Source of the DNA: an uncultured Lachnospiraceae bacterium
GTDB taxonomy: Bacteria; Bacillota; Clostridia; Lachnospirales; Lachnospiraceae
Length of the DNA: 45,693 nt
Assembly: GCA_902493385.1 (NCBI GenBank)
Contig: CABUPO010000012.1
Coordinates: 1-45,693 of the forward strand
Reading direction: 5' to 3'
In this document: one piece after another, positions 16,993 to 25,979 of the stretch
Position numbering within the stretch: position 1 is the stretch's first letter
How the letters are laid out: every line of letters begins with the position of its first letter
Position numbers and translations under genes: made by a program
The notes under the pieces: generated by a model
What the model saw: the letters and a program-made list of their open reading frames with translations, nothing else
Told to the model about the DNA's origin: nothing
Database searches by the model: none

Positions 16993-19566
16993 CTATTTTA
17001 TCCTGATTCTTACAGCGTCGCTGTATTTTCCGAAAAGCTTTTTGCCTGAAGCGTCCTTTTTATATGCTGCTGCTTTAATATAATATATCTTTCCTTTTTT
17101 TAGTTTTTTAATCGTAATTGTAGTTTTCTTTGTAATTACTTTCTTTACGGCCTTTTTAAATTTTTTATTTGTCGAATAAACAACCCTGTATCCATCCGCC
17201 CCTTTTACTTTCTTAAGCTTAATCTTTATACGGTTCTTTCCTGCTTTAACAGAAGGTTTTTTTACCTTTGCAGGAGCCGAAACAACAGAAGCCAAAGGAG
17301 TGTCAGACGGCGACGGCGATGGCGATTCTAAAGCATCTCCTTTTGAATCAGGCTGCGGCGTTACTGACGGCGGATTGGGCGACGGAGTAACAGGCGGAAG
17401 CTCAGCATCGTCAGTCGGAATACGAAGCACGGTTATGGAATACTTCGGAACGCTGTAATTAAATTCATCCTTAAGACCTGTAACTTTTTCACTTACTATT
17501 TCCATATTATCCTCAGCGCCCATGACATTTTTGTCATTAACATCATCACCTGAAAGAATATAAGCTGTCCCTGAGCTTTTTATATTATCTGCATTTTGAA
17601 CCGATACGGCGAATGTCTTTTCCGTATCAGCCAAATTTACAAGCTTAACTATAATATCGCCGTTCTTATCCAGATTGACGGACTGGTATGCTGACGCCAT
17701 AGTATCGTTGGAAAGTCCTGTTTCAGCTCCGGCAAGCTTTGAGTCAAGCTGCTTTGAACCTGTATTATTCATAAACAGTTTCTGTGCATAATAGTTAGTC
17801 GTATTTAACAGCTCGTCATTATCAAAATAAATCATATTCCATTTCCAGTTTACTTTATTCACACTGCAGAACAACGGTGCATAGCATGCCATTTTTACAA
17901 TATCGCCATTATGTTCAAGGCTCGTCATAAATACCGCTTCCGCCAGGGCTTCCATAAGAGCATTAGGATTATCCTCAACATGAGCTGCATATTCGCCTAC
18001 AAATACGTCAAACATACCGCCGTAATTACCGTTGCAGTCTGTACGGCTGTAGTTTTCAGGCGAATAATAATCACAGTTTTTTAAAAACCATTCCGGCGAA
18101 TTGTAATTATGATGATCGTACACTGCAGCCCACTGCTCTTTTGTATATTCCGGATTTTCAGACAGCCAGCTGGCTGCATATTTATACGATTTCTGTACCG
18201 TAGACTTTAACCAACCTGTTCCTTCACCAATAATAGGAGACATGCAAAGCTGTATATCAGCATACATTTCAGGAGCATATTCTGCAGCCTCTGCAAATGC
18301 TTTTACAAACTCTGCATAATTATTAAAATATGCGTCGCTGCTCTGCTCATTACCTATACCTATATATTTAAGCTCAAACGGCTCTTTATGACCCATTGAA
18401 ATTCTTACTGCTCCCCATTTGGTACTCTCATCGCCCCGGCAGAACTCTACAAGGTCAAGCGCCATCTGAATATATTTTTGAAGCTCTTCTCCCGCATATC
18501 CTCCAGAAGCGCCTCTTACCTCGCATCCCGCCCCGGCATTCAGAACCGGAATCGCAAGAGTATCCATGTATTCACAAAGAAGGAAATATTCATAAAAACC
18601 AAGGTCATACGACATATAATAATTCCAGTCGTTGTTCTCACCAATGCTCCTTGCCGCTTCATCACCATAAACCCCGTTAAACATAACCGGTTCACCATTC
18701 TCGTCACAGCCTATGGACTGCTTCCAATTATAAGCGTCTTCAGGCGTTGAAGTTCCTTCAGTGACACATCCTCCCGGAAAACGGAAAAACGCAGGATGAA
18801 GCTCTTTAATATCATTTACAAGGTCCGTACGGAATCCCAAAGTATTATCAGCAGACATAAGCGATACCATATCAAGCGCACAGCTTCCTTTATCTATCGT
18901 AACCTGAAGCTTAACAGCTTTATAACTATTATCTGATGACGCCGTAGTGTCAGGCGTAAGCTCAAGTTCATATTTTTTCCATTCACTGGTAACGCCATCA
19001 ATGCTGCCGGAAGCGGCAGAATATCCGTCTACCATAATATCTGCATGAATTGTTCCCTCATATCCATCAAGCCCCTTTGCATATACCGAAAAAATATATT
19101 TTTGGTCTTCACGTACTGCCATTCCGTCCAAAAAGCCTGTATTTGCAATTCCCGCCTCGCCTGATGAATTATTAGAAACAACCATGTAATGTATATTATT
19201 TTCATTGAGCGATGAGTTATCATAAGAACCGTCCTTTATCTCACAGGCAGCATTACCGACTGCCTCCCACTTAAAGTCAGGCTTACATCCATATTTATTG
19301 CCATATTCAAACGACCTGTTTTCAACCATTTCAGCGCTAAGCCCGCCATCACAGGCGGCATTAATATCCTCAAGAAATATCCCATACATAAGCTCGCTAA
19401 GGTCAAACAGCTTATTGCCAGCATCAATATCGAGTGAATAATCCGCATCATTCTCCGAATACTCTGATACACTCGTATAAGCCGACTCTCCTTTGGCTTC
19501 CATACCCTGCGCAAGCGATGTCACAATTATTGCTGTAATTAAAAGACATGCCATACCTCTTTTCAC
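16993..19566 (-). CDS. Secreted GH51-like alpha-L-arabinofuranosidase with C-terminal Fn3-like domain
   Basis: This protein of about 857 residues releases arabinose from hemicellulose or pectin side chains. After a signal peptide come a beta-rich carbohydrate-binding-like region (about 40-230), the (beta/alpha)8 catalytic domain with FRFPGGCVTEGT, the acid/base Glu in YIGIGNEQ and the nucleophile Glu in VFVGEYAAH, a beta domain, a Pro/Ser linker and a Lys-rich fibronectin-type domain (last ~90 residues). I choose GTG at 19566 (VKRGMACLL). It gives a proper signal peptide and GGTGG is spaced correctly. The longer reading needs a TTG inside that site. It faces a divergent AraC-type gene, which probably controls it. 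Confidence 0.86.
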   Translation of the reverse strand: MKRGMACLLITAIIVTSLAQGMEAKGESAYTSVSEYSENDADYSLDIDAGNKLFDLSELMYGIFLEDINAACDGGLSAEMVENRSFEYGNKYGCKPDFKWEAVGNAACEIKDGSYDNSSLNENNIHYMVVSNNSSGEAGIANTGFLDGMAVREDQKYIFSVYAKGLDGYEGTIHADIMVDGYSAASGSIDGVTSEWKKYELELTPDTTASSDNSYKAVKLQVTIDKGSCALDMVSLMSADNTLGFRTDLVNDIKELHPAFFRFPGGCVTEGTSTPEDAYNWKQSIGCDENGEPVMFNGVYGDEAARSIGENNDWNYYMSYDLGFYEYFLLCEYMDTLAIPVLNAGAGCEVRGASGGYAGEELQKYIQMALDLVEFCRGDESTKWGAVRISMGHKEPFELKYIGIGNEQSSDAYFNNYAEFVKAFAEAAEYAPEMYADIQLCMSPIIGEGTGWLKSTVQKSYKYAASWLSENPEYTKEQWAAVYDHHNYNSPEWFLKNCDYYSPENYSRTDCNGNYGGMFDVFVGEYAAHVEDNPNALMEALAEAVFMTSLEHNGDIVKMACYAPLFCSVNKVNWKWNMIYFDNDELLNTTNYYAQKLFMNNTGSKQLDSKLAGAETGLSNDTMASAYQSVNLDKNGDIIVKLVNLADTEKTFAVSVQNADNIKSSGTAYILSGDDVNDKNVMGAEDNMEIVSEKVTGLKDEFNYSVPKYSITVLRIPTDDAELPPVTPSPNPPSVTPQPDSKGDALESPSPSPSDTPLASVVSAPAKVKKPSVKAGKNRIKIKLKKVKGADGYRVVYSTNKKFKKAVKKVITKKTTITIKKLKKGKIYYIKAAAYKKDASGKKLFGKYSDAVRIRIK

Positions 19567-19693
19567 TTTATGTATACCACCTTTCAAATAATAGATATAT
19601 ATATTATCTTTGTTTTTACTTTTATTATCGAGTAATTTCTAGTATAATTATAGACAAAATTTGTTTTTAGTAATTTTTTTGGAGGGTGAGGCT

Positions 19694-20458
19694 ATGTTCT
19701 TTTACGAAGACCAGCAATTTGGCGGCGACTGCATGTATAATTCCTTTGTTCTTGAAAACTGCGACTTTCCTTACCACTTTCATAAGACCTTCGAGTTAAT
19801 ATTCATATACAGCGGAAATCTTTCTGTAACCATTAATGACAAACAATATGATATTAAAAAAAATGAGCTGGCATTCATTTTTCCGTACCAGCTTCACAGC
19901 TTTGCATGCCATGAAAGCTGCAGATTTGTACTTCTGATTTTTCCAGCGGAAATAATCGCTGGTTTTTACCGCAATTATAAAGATATGTACCCTGAAAACA
20001 ATGTTATAACATATAACTCTAATCCCCATGACAAATTTATATTCAAAGATATATATGACTGCAAATCTTTTCTATACCAAATGTGCAGCAGGCTTATATC
20101 ACAGACTAAATTCATACCGCTGGACCAGCCGCAGACTGAACAGAATAATCTTTTATATTCACTTATAAATTATGTTCAAAAGCATTATAAAGAGACCTGC
20201 ACATTACAACAGGTCTCAAAAGAATTTGGTTATGACTATTATTATCTTTCAAAATATTTCAGGAAAAAATTAGGCTTAACCTTCACTGAATATATTAATC
20301 AATACCGCATATCGCAGGCATGCTTTATGCTTAATAACACAAAAGAAACTATCTCAGACATCGCAATGCAGTGCGGATATGACAACTTACGGACATTCAA
20401 CCGTAATTTCAGGCTTTATACAGGTTATTCTCCTACAAAATATAGAACTACTCTGTAA
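19694..20458 (+). CDS. AraC-family transcriptional regulator
   Basis: This 254-residue protein has an N-terminal cupin-type sensing domain (HFHKTFELIFIYSG, then IFPYQLHSF) and two C-terminal helix-turn-helix units (residues about 150-250), ending in the family signature GYDNLRTFNRNFRLYTGYSP. The ATG at 19694 is preferred to the one at 19661 because GGAGG lies eight bases before it. It is divergent from the GH51-GH43 operon, so it is likely to sense a sugar from arabinan or arabinoxylan and activate those genes. That ligand is inferred from position only. Its 3' end overlaps the DUF4097 gene by 11 bases, tail to tail. Confidence 0.88.
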   Translation: MFFYEDQQFGGDCMYNSFVLENCDFPYHFHKTFELIFIYSGNLSVTINDKQYDIKKNELAFIFPYQLHSFACHESCRFVLLIFPAEIIAGFYRNYKDMYPENNVITYNSNPHDKFIFKDIYDCKSFLYQMCSRLISQTKFIPLDQPQTEQNNLLYSLINYVQKHYKETCTLQQVSKEFGYDYYYLSKYFRKKLGLTFTEYINQYRISQACFMLNNTKETISDIAMQCGYDNLRTFNRNFRLYTGYSPTKYRTTL

Positions 20459-21263
20459 AATTAACCCTTATTGCTCCCACTCCTCCGTCAAGCTTTATTT
20501 TGTTATCTCCGTTTCCATACACAGAACCGTCTGACATCTTCTGACCGTCGATGGCCACAGAACCAAGACCCTTTTCAACATTGATACAATAATCCTCTTT
20601 ATTTCCCATAAGATTAATTCTAACAGCGCCTACTCCAAGGTCCATTCTGCTTTTTCCATAAAACTCTCCGGTCAGATTCATTTCGCCTACGCCCATATCT
20701 ATATCAGCATTAGCGAGCCTGCTGTTATGAACCGTAATTTTACCTGTTCCACCATTGATTTTTGCTTCTGATGCTGTATTCAGATTATTTATGTTTACAT
20801 CACCCGTGCCAAAATCAAAATCTACTCTGTCTGCCGAAAGCCCCTCAATATCTACATTCCCTGTTCCTCCGTCAAAACAAAACTGCTCAAATACTTTATC
20901 AGAAGGTATGTATATACAAAGCTTTATTTCTGCAGAACGCAGTCCTCCAAAAAGAAATCTGTTCTCTTCGTATATTTTAAGCTCACCGTTGTTTTCCTTG
21001 ATAATTATGTCCTCATTGTTAGTTTCAATTCTGAAATCATTAGATATCTTAACAGAAAAATTCATTGTTCCTGTATCAATTTTAACCTTCGTTATGTCAC
21101 TTATTACCGGATATTCCGTCATATCGCGCACCTCCTTATTTTTAATACCAAAAACACCTGAGAACACACTAATAACGCTTATTATACCGCCGACAATACT
21201 CAGGCACAAAAAGCATGCAAATGCCGCTACGATATATTTTAATATTTTCTGCCATGTCGTCAT
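20448..21263 (-). CDS. DUF4097-type membrane-anchored beta-repeat protein
   Basis: This 271-residue protein has one N-terminal membrane helix (about residues 10-38) and an outside beta-helix-like domain built from repeated strands with the motifs GGTGNVDIEG, GTGDVNINN, GGTGKITV, GVGEMNLTG and GVGAVRINL, as in DUF4097 (putative adhesin) proteins. The same repeat class occurs in envelope-stress proteins such as LiaX-like and PspC-associated ones. Its start overlaps the stop of the LiaF-like gene by 4 bases (ATGA), so the two are translated together. The function is unknown, and an envelope-sensing role is inferred from the partner. Confidence 0.75.
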   Translation of the reverse strand: MTTWQKILKYIVAAFACFLCLSIVGGIISVISVFSGVFGIKNKEVRDMTEYPVISDITKVKIDTGTMNFSVKISNDFRIETNNEDIIIKENNGELKIYEENRFLFGGLRSAEIKLCIYIPSDKVFEQFCFDGGTGNVDIEGLSADRVDFDFGTGDVNINNLNTASEAKINGGTGKITVHNSRLANADIDMGVGEMNLTGEFYGKSRMDLGVGAVRINLMGNKEDYCINVEKGLGSVAIDGQKMSDGSVYGNGDNKIKLDGGVGAIRVNFTE

Positions 21264-21946
21264 TTAATATCAACTCCTCCAAACATACATGTACCATTTA
21301 CATAAATAGTATAAGTATTATCAGCGCTGTTACGGTGTTTTTTCTGTGACACTCCGCCAAATATTGACGTAGATTTTACTTTAACATTAATATTATCAGG
21401 AATAATAATATCGATACCGCCAAATATAGCTGTTGCATTTATTACGCAGTCCTTATCAATTACCGCATTAACAAGGTTTAACTTCACGCCTCCAAAAAGC
21501 GCCGTAAGCTCTGCGCCATCAAACATTTCTCCGTTATAATTTATATTGGATGATGAAAAGGCTGAATAAATGTTTTTAAGTTTCTTACCATTGGAATTAA
21601 GCTCTTTAATGATACGGCTGCTCTTATTGCCAGGCAGCCCTCCGATTATCATTTTAAGTCCTATGATGATAATAATAACAGGTATAACAAGCTTCCATAT
21701 CAAATCAAAATCAAGGATTCCCTGACAGCTTAAAAACAAAAACACTCCAATCAGAAGCCCTATAAGATTACCCACCTTATCATAATCCGTGAGCACGCCT
21801 ATAAAGCATGGAATAATAATCAAAAGCGTCCACCAACCGTCAAAGAACACGTCGATTTTCGTAACTCCAAGTGCGTTTAATGCAAGCACCAATCCTACAA
21901 TCAACAACACGAACCCCCATAAAACACGGCTTATTCTCTTATCCAT
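21260..21946 (-). CDS. LiaF/DUF5668-like membrane protein
   Basis: This 228-residue protein has four membrane helices in its first ~105 residues (including LWGFVLLIVGLVLALNAL and VIPVIIIIIGLKMIIGG) and a C-terminal beta-strand domain with repeats FGGVKLNLV, FGGIDIIIP, FGGVSQKKH and FGGVDIK. This layout is that of LiaF, which inhibits the LiaRS cell-wall stress system in bacilli. No sensor kinase or response regulator gene is next to it, so I leave the symbol empty. GGAGGGG precedes the ATG. It is coupled by a 4-base overlap to the DUF4097 gene. Confidence 0.75.
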   Translation of the reverse strand: MDKRISRVLWGFVLLIVGLVLALNALGVTKIDVFFDGWWTLLIIIPCFIGVLTDYDKVGNLIGLLIGVFLFLSCQGILDFDLIWKLVIPVIIIIIGLKMIIGGLPGNKSSRIIKELNSNGKKLKNIYSAFSSSNINYNGEMFDGAELTALFGGVKLNLVNAVIDKDCVINATAIFGGIDIIIPDNINVKVKSTSIFGGVSQKKHRNSADNTYTIYVNGTCMFGGVDIK

Positions 21947-21984
21947 AACAACCCCTCCTTTAATTTTACCATTAATAGTAATAC

Positions 21985-23424
21985 TCAGACCTTGAGAAGC
22001 TCTTTAAGAATTGCATTAACAGACGCCGGGTCTGCTTTGCCTTTCATTTCCTTCATTGTCTGTCCAACCAAAAATCCCATTGCTTTAAGCTTGCCGGAAT
22101 TAATATCTTCAATTGATTTAGGATTAGCTGCAATTACTTTTTCAATAACTGCGCGCAGCTCGCCTTCATCATTTACTGACTTAAGACCATTCTCTTCCAC
22201 ATAAACCTCCGGGTCAATATCTTCATCAAATATCTTTGCAAATACTTCCTTAGCAACATTTCCGTTGATTACGCGTTCATCTGTCAACTTAATAAGTTTT
22301 GCCAGATTAGCCGGTGAAAACGCTACGTCTTCAGGCTCCATGCTTTTCTCTTTAAGAAGATACATAGTCTCAACCATAAGCCAGTTAGACACCTTTTTAG
22401 GCTCTGCGCCAAGCTCTACAGTTTCATCAAATACATCTGCAAGCTTTTTATGAGAAGTTATAATGTCAATATCATAATCAGGAAGCCCGTACTGCAATTT
22501 ATACCTTGCCATCTTTTCATCACGAAGCTCAGGCTGATTATTCTTTATCTCATTAAGCCATTCATCGCTTATAACAACCGGCACAAGGTCAGGCTCCGGA
22601 AAATATCTGTAATCCTGTGCGTCTTCCTTTGAACGCATAGGATATGAATATTCCTTTGTATCATCCCATCTTCTTGTCTCCTGAATAACCTTTCCGCCTG
22701 ATTCAATAATATCTATCTGACGTTCACGCTCATTAGCTATTGCACGGGCAATTGCCTTGAATGAATTAAGATTCTTGGTCTCTGTCCTTGTTCCAAACTC
22801 TTTTGCGCCTTTTTTGCGTATTGACAGATTAACATCCGCACGCATTGAACCTTCGTTAAGCTTGCAGTCAGAGGCTTTAAGGTACTGAATAATAAGTCTC
22901 AGCTTTTCAAGATACGCAATAACCTCTTCGGCGCTTCTCATATCAGGTTCAGATACTATCTCAATAAGAGGTACTCCCGAACGGTTAAAATCAACAAGGG
23001 AACATTCTCCCCAGTCGTCATGAACGAGCTTACCCGCGTCTTCCTCCATATGGATTTCATGTATACCTACATGCTTTTTTCCTCCTTCAGGAGTCTCTAT
23101 CTCTACCCAACCGTTCTGACATATCGGAGTGTACAGCTGTGAAATCTGATAGTTCTGCGGATTATCAGGATAAAAATAATTCTTTCTGTCAAATTTGCAA
23201 TTCTGGTTAATAGTACAGTTAGTTGCAATTCCGACTGCTGCAGCATATTCTACCACCTGTTTATTAAGAACAGGAAGCGAGCCCGGCATACCCGTACATA
23301 CAGGACATGTATGCGTATTAGGAGCGCCTCCGAACTGTGTGCTGCATCCACAGAATATCTTGGTCTTTGTTGCAAGCTCAACATGTACTTCAAGTCCTAT
23401 GACTGTTTCATACTCTTTACTCAT
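21985..23424 (-). CDS. gatB: Asp/Glu-tRNA(Asn/Gln) amidotransferase subunit B
   Basis: This 479-residue subunit phosphorylates the mischarged Glu-tRNA(Gln) or Asp-tRNA(Asn) so that it can accept ammonia. The N-terminal cradle motif YETVIGLEVHVEL, the metal-site region with CP/CT cysteines (CGCSTQFG, HTCPVCTGMPGSLPVLN), and the C-terminal helical YqeY-like tRNA-binding tail are all present. It is the third gene of gatC-gatA-gatB and starts 15 bases after the gatA stop. Length is normal. Confidence 0.96.
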   Translation of the reverse strand: MSKEYETVIGLEVHVELATKTKIFCGCSTQFGGAPNTHTCPVCTGMPGSLPVLNKQVVEYAAAVGIATNCTINQNCKFDRKNYFYPDNPQNYQISQLYTPICQNGWVEIETPEGGKKHVGIHEIHMEEDAGKLVHDDWGECSLVDFNRSGVPLIEIVSEPDMRSAEEVIAYLEKLRLIIQYLKASDCKLNEGSMRADVNLSIRKKGAKEFGTRTETKNLNSFKAIARAIANERERQIDIIESGGKVIQETRRWDDTKEYSYPMRSKEDAQDYRYFPEPDLVPVVISDEWLNEIKNNQPELRDEKMARYKLQYGLPDYDIDIITSHKKLADVFDETVELGAEPKKVSNWLMVETMYLLKEKSMEPEDVAFSPANLAKLIKLTDERVINGNVAKEVFAKIFDEDIDPEVYVEENGLKSVNDEGELRAVIEKVIAANPKSIEDINSGKLKAMGFLVGQTMKEMKGKADPASVNAILKELLKV

Positions 23425-23439
23425 GGTTCTGCCCCCAAT

Positions 23440-24903
23440 CTATCTACATATATCACAGTATACATAATCACGCGTCTGCTCGTATGCATACGCTGTACGT
23501 ATAATTTTTTTCTCTTCAAAACAGTTGCCTAACATCTGTACGCCTATCGGAAGACCTTTTCCGTCAATTCCACACGGCACAGTAATTCCCGGAAGTCCGG
23601 CAAGATTGGCAGATATCGTATAAATATCACCAAGATACATCTTAATAGGGTCGCTCAGACTTTCACCAAGCTCAGGAGCCGTAGATGGCGATGCCGGCGC
23701 AAGGATAACATCATATTTTTCAAACGCTTTATCAAATGCTTTCTTAATAAGCGCTTTTGTTTTTAATGCTTTAATATAATAAGCATCATAGTAACCGCTG
23801 CTCAGTACAAATGAACCAAGCATTATTCTTCTCTTAACCTCTGCTCCGAAGCCTTCTGAACGCGACTTTTTAAACATATTATGAAGTCCGTCATACTCTT
23901 CGGTACGGTAACCGTATTTTACACCGTCAAACCTTGCAAGATTTGAGCTTGCCTCCGCCGATGCAATTACATAATATGCAGGTATCGCATATTCTACCAG
24001 ACTCAAATCAAATTCTTCAACAACAGCGCCCGCTTCTTTAAGCGTATCCGCAGCTTTATATATAGCTGCCCTTACTTCATCATCCAGTCCCTCTCCAAAA
24101 TAATCTCTTGGAAGTCCTATCTTCATGCCTTTTACATCATTAACAAGAGCGGCTGTAAAATCATAATCGTTACGCTTTACTGACGTGCTGTCTTTTGGGT
24201 CGTGGGAAGCAATAGCTTCAAGCACCGCCGCACAGTCAGTAACATCTTTTGCAACAGGTCCTATCTGATCAAGAGATGAACCGTATGCTATGAGACCATA
24301 TCTTGATACCGTACCATAAGTCGGCTTAATACCGGTCACTCCGCAGAACGAACTTGGCTGTCTGATAGAGCCTCCCGTATCAGAACCAAGAGCATATGAG
24401 CATTCACCGGCAGCTACAGCCGCACACGAACCTCCTGATGAACCTCCGGGAACACGATTCGTATCCCAGGGATTCTTAGTCGGACCGTAATAAGAAGTCT
24501 CTGTTGTACTGCCCATTGCAAATTCATCCATGTTAGTCTTTCCAATAATAACTGCTCCTGCCCTCTTAAGGTTAAGAACAGCTTCAGAAGAATAGGTCGG
24601 CACAAAATTGCCAAGCATTTTTGAACTGCATGTTGTAAGAATCCCTTCCGTACACATATTATCTTTTACTGCTACGGGAACTCCTGCTAACGGACCCGGA
24701 TAAATACCGTCCTTTATACCTTTTTCTACTTCTTCAGCCTGCTTTAATATATCTTCCCTGCGAAGAACAGTTACATAACTGTTAATGTCCTTTTCGACTT
24801 TATCTATCTGCGCCAAAGCTGCCTCTGCCGCTTCGCTTACCGACACTTCGCGCTCTTTAATTTTTTTGCCAAGCTCTACAGCCGTTAACTTCATAAGACT
24901 CAT
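23440..24903 (-). CDS. gatA: Asp/Glu-tRNA(Asn/Gln) amidotransferase subunit A
   Basis: This 487-residue amidase makes ammonia from glutamine and channels it to GatB. The Ser-cisSer-Lys triad is visible: Lys in AVKDNMCTEG, Ser in PGGSSGGSCAAVAAG and Ser in SDTGGSIRQPSSFCG. The ATG at 24903 (MSLMKL) is chosen over 24924 because AGGAGGTG is correctly placed for it and it leaves a 13-base gap after gatC. It is flanked by gatC and gatB in one operon. Confidence 0.96.
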   Translation of the reverse strand: MSLMKLTAVELGKKIKEREVSVSEAAEAALAQIDKVEKDINSYVTVLRREDILKQAEEVEKGIKDGIYPGPLAGVPVAVKDNMCTEGILTTCSSKMLGNFVPTYSSEAVLNLKRAGAVIIGKTNMDEFAMGSTTETSYYGPTKNPWDTNRVPGGSSGGSCAAVAAGECSYALGSDTGGSIRQPSSFCGVTGIKPTYGTVSRYGLIAYGSSLDQIGPVAKDVTDCAAVLEAIASHDPKDSTSVKRNDYDFTAALVNDVKGMKIGLPRDYFGEGLDDEVRAAIYKAADTLKEAGAVVEEFDLSLVEYAIPAYYVIASAEASSNLARFDGVKYGYRTEEYDGLHNMFKKSRSEGFGAEVKRRIMLGSFVLSSGYYDAYYIKALKTKALIKKAFDKAFEKYDVILAPASPSTAPELGESLSDPIKMYLGDIYTISANLAGLPGITVPCGIDGKGLPIGVQMLGNCFEEKKIIRTAYAYEQTRDYVYCDICR

Positions 24904-24916
24904 TATTCCGCACCTC

Positions 24917-25210
24917 CTAATCAAATGTTTTCGGCACTACAAACGAGCCGTCTTTTTCTTCAGGCGCATTTGCGATAATATTATCACGGTCATCGCCATT
25001 AGTTACAACATCTTCACGAAACACATTATTTACAGGAAAAACATGCGACATTGGCTCAACATCCGCTGTATCAAGTTCACCAAGCTTGTCTATATAATCA
25101 AGCATACTTCCCATGTCTTTTTTCGCCTGTTCCTTCTCTTCATCAGAAAGCATAAGCTTTGCAAGTATACCTACATATTCAATTGTATCATCAGAAATAA
25201 CATTTGCCAT
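24917..25210 (-). CDS. gatC: Asp/Glu-tRNA(Asn/Gln) amidotransferase subunit C
   Basis: This 97-residue helical protein wraps around GatA and GatB and stabilises the complex. The family signature is seen in VEYVGILAKLMLSDEEKEQ (here IEYVGILAKL...) and in VEPMSHVFPVNNVFREDV. It is the first gene of the operon, with AAGGAGA before the ATG. Confidence 0.93.
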   Translation of the reverse strand: MANVISDDTIEYVGILAKLMLSDEEKEQAKKDMGSMLDYIDKLGELDTADVEPMSHVFPVNNVFREDVVTNGDDRDNIIANAPEEKDGSFVVPKTFD

Positions 25211-25246
25211 ATCACTGTCTCCTTATTATTATGTTTGTACTCTCTT

Positions 25247-25298
25247 TATTTTGGATACGGATTGCTTCGCACTTTATGATACGTTTGTATCCAAAATA
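25247..25298. repeat. 12-bp inverted repeat upstream of gatC
   Basis: TATTTTGGATAC (25247-25258) is repeated in inverse at 25287-25298, with a 28-base loop. It lies between the terminator of the DUF6465 gene and the gatC ribosome site. It may be a leader hairpin or an operator. No T-run follows it in the gatC direction. Confidence 0.5.
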
Positions 25299-25328
25299 AG
25301 CAGCTCCACGTCCTCGTGAAAGCTGCTT
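25298..25328 (-). terminator. Terminator of the DUF6465-type gene
   Basis: AAGCAGCT (25298-25305) pairs with AGCTGCTT (25321-25328), extended by an inner CACG/CGTG pair (25307-25310 with 25315-25318). On the minus strand it is followed by ATTTT. It lies 27 bases after the stop at 25356. Confidence 0.75.
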
Positions 25329-25355
25329 ATGATTCAGTTCATCATCTGCTTTAAA

Positions 25356-25817
25356 TTACATATCAACAGAACCGTCAAAATCACCGTTAACAACAAAATA
25401 TATTTTGTTATCTTCAGGCTTAACATAAAGCTCAATATCTTTTATGTCTCTGACTCTGTTGCCTGCTTTCTGCCAGATTGCCTTAATCTCTTTAACCTTA
25501 TCTTTTACTGCTACATCTTTTCCAAGATACTGTACACGTACTGTAGTAGTAATCTCCTTTTTCTTAGCCGCTGCTTTCTTTGCTGTCTCTTTCTTTGATG
25601 TGGTCTCCTTAGATGCTGCTTCCTTCTTAGGTGCTGTCTCAGTCTTTACTGTCGCTTTTTCTTCTGCTTTCTTTGCAGGAGCTTCCTTTGCAGGTACTGC
25701 TTTGGCAGCTGCTTCTTTATCTACAGCCTTAACGTCTGCAGAACTTTTAGCAGTATTACTTGCCGGTTTAACAGTAGCTTTTTCTGATGTTGCACTCTTA
25801 GCATTCTTAGTTGCCAT
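25356..25817 (-). CDS. DUF6465-type protein with Lys/Ala-rich N-terminal tail
   Basis: This 153-residue protein has an N-terminal ~95-residue tail made almost only of Ala, Lys, Glu, Thr and Ser (repeated KKETAKKAAAKKK-like units, similar to histone H1 tails) and a compact C-terminal domain of ~60 residues (VRVQYLGKDVAVKDKVKEI, then IELYVKPEDNKIYFVVNGD). The C-terminal part resembles the DUF6465 family common in Lachnospiraceae. No function is established. The basic tail suggests nucleic-acid or wall contact, an inference only. It lies directly downstream of tRNA-Pro and ends at a terminator. Confidence 0.7.
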   Translation of the reverse strand: MATKNAKSATSEKATVKPASNTAKSSADVKAVDKEAAAKAVPAKEAPAKKAEEKATVKTETAPKKEAASKETTSKKETAKKAAAKKKEITTTVRVQYLGKDVAVKDKVKEIKAIWQKAGNRVRDIKDIELYVKPEDNKIYFVVNGDFDGSVDM

Positions 25818-25862
25818 TAGTAATAACCTCCATAAATTATAAAAACATATTAATAATTGCAG

Positions 25863-25936
25863 TCGAGGTGACAGGATTTGAACCTGCGACCTCTGCGTCC
25901 CGAACGCAGCGCTATACCAAACTTAGCCACACCTCG
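25863..25936 (-). tRNA. tRNA-Pro (anticodon CGG)
   Basis: The minus strand folds as a tRNA: acceptor CGAGGTG with CACCTCG, anticodon stem CTGCG/CGCAG around TTCGGGA giving anticodon CGG, and T arm CAGGTTCAAATCCTG. The discriminator is A. CCA is not encoded. It marks the border between the conserved block and the scarred accessory zone. Confidence 0.93.
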
Positions 25937-25952
25937 ATATCTCTTAAACAGT

Positions 25953-25979
25953 AGTATATTACCACAATAGTATTGTAAA
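25953..25979 (-). promoter_or_regulatory. Possible promoter of tRNA-Pro
   Basis: TTTACA (25979-25974) and TATACT (25958-25953) occur on the minus strand with a 15-base spacer, 17 bases before the tRNA 5' end. The spacing is short, so the -35 match is uncertain. Confidence 0.4.
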
